Assembly (NCBI GenBank): GCA_039026975.1
Contig: JBCCLI010000417.1
Coordinates: 1-5,705, forward strand
Source: JBCBKZ01 sp039026975
GTDB lineage: Bacteria > Bacteroidota > Bacteroidia > J057
Direction of reading: 5' to 3'
Length of the DNA stretch: 5,705 nucleotides
Numbering within the stretch: position 1 is the first letter of the stretch; every line of letters starts with the position of its first letter. The notes below the pieces were generated by a model. It did not search any database. It was not told the DNA's origin and saw only the letters and a list, made by a program, of their open reading frames with translations. Both the position numbers and the translations under genes were made by a program. Of the stretch, positions 5,672 through 5,705 are shown one piece after another.

Positions 5672-5705
5672 GTAATCTTAGGGTTGAAAAGCTGAATAAT
5701 AGTAA
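5672..5705 (-). other. 5' leader fragment, no recognisable promoter or Shine-Dalgarno
   Basis: Only 34 bases upstream of the start are available. They contain an in-frame TAA (5680-5678), which fixes the upstream limit of the coding frame. There is no AGGAGG-like sequence at the usual spacing, which is common in Bacteroidota. I see no convincing match to the Bacteroidota TAnnTTTG -7 element. The promoter presumably lies beyond the right edge. Confidence 0.5.

Noticed and set aside
5672..5705. Possible promoter in the leader (TATTATTC-like stretch)
   Set aside because: It matches the Bacteroidota TAnnTTTG element poorly, and too little upstream sequence is present to test for a -33 element.
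1..5705. Recent DNA-level tandem repeats, CRISPR, insertion sequence or RNA genes
   Set aside because: The repeats are visible at protein level only, with scrambled third codon positions. No regularly spaced direct repeats, inverted terminal repeats, transposase, tRNA or rRNA sequence is seen, and the span is fully occupied by one gene.

Overview
The window is almost entirely one giant protein-coding gene on the minus strand. It starts with an ATG at 5671-5669 and stays open for 1890 complete codons, running off the left edge of the window. My reading frame is consistent at both ends: the last whole codon covers positions 4-2. Because its stop codon lies outside the window, the gene can look as if it is missing. 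The short open frames on either strand inside this span are shadows of it.

The protein is a secreted, multidomain, all-beta surface protein typical of Bacteroidota. It has an N-terminal signal peptide and ends in a type IX secretion system (T9SS) type A C-terminal sorting domain, with a YPNPSNG box followed by a short beta-sandwich tail. T9SS tails of this kind are essentially confined to Bacteroidota (Cytophagales, Saprospirales, Flavobacteriales and relatives). The N/D/G/T-rich composition, long domain strings and lack of a clear Shine-Dalgarno sequence all fit. I cannot name a genus.

Order of domains, with approximate residues: signal peptide 1-48; divergent N-terminal beta domain 51-186; three PPC-like repeats with paired cysteines (199-320, 326-446, 454-564); three CARDB-like immunoglobulin-type repeats (574-699, 701-824, 826-950); a PKD domain (963-984 plus 1212-1267) that appears to be interrupted by a LamG/concanavalin-type jellyroll (991-1206); a second PKD domain (1274-1356); a C-terminal cassette of two unnamed modules in the order X1 (1363-1489), Y1 (1496-1577), Y2 (1578-1651), X2 (1682-1806); and the T9SS sorting domain (1817 to beyond 1890). 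Only a handful of C-terminal residues should be missing.

I see no catalytic domain. The likely job is binding or structural: an adhesin or matrix/carbohydrate-binding protein carried across the outer membrane by T9SS and attached to or shed from the surface. No RNA genes, mobile elements, CRISPR arrays or second genes are visible. Positions 5672-5705 are a short upstream leader with an in-frame stop and no recognisable promoter. The most interesting structural points are the LamG nested in a split PKD domain and the mirror-like X-Y-Y-X cassette.
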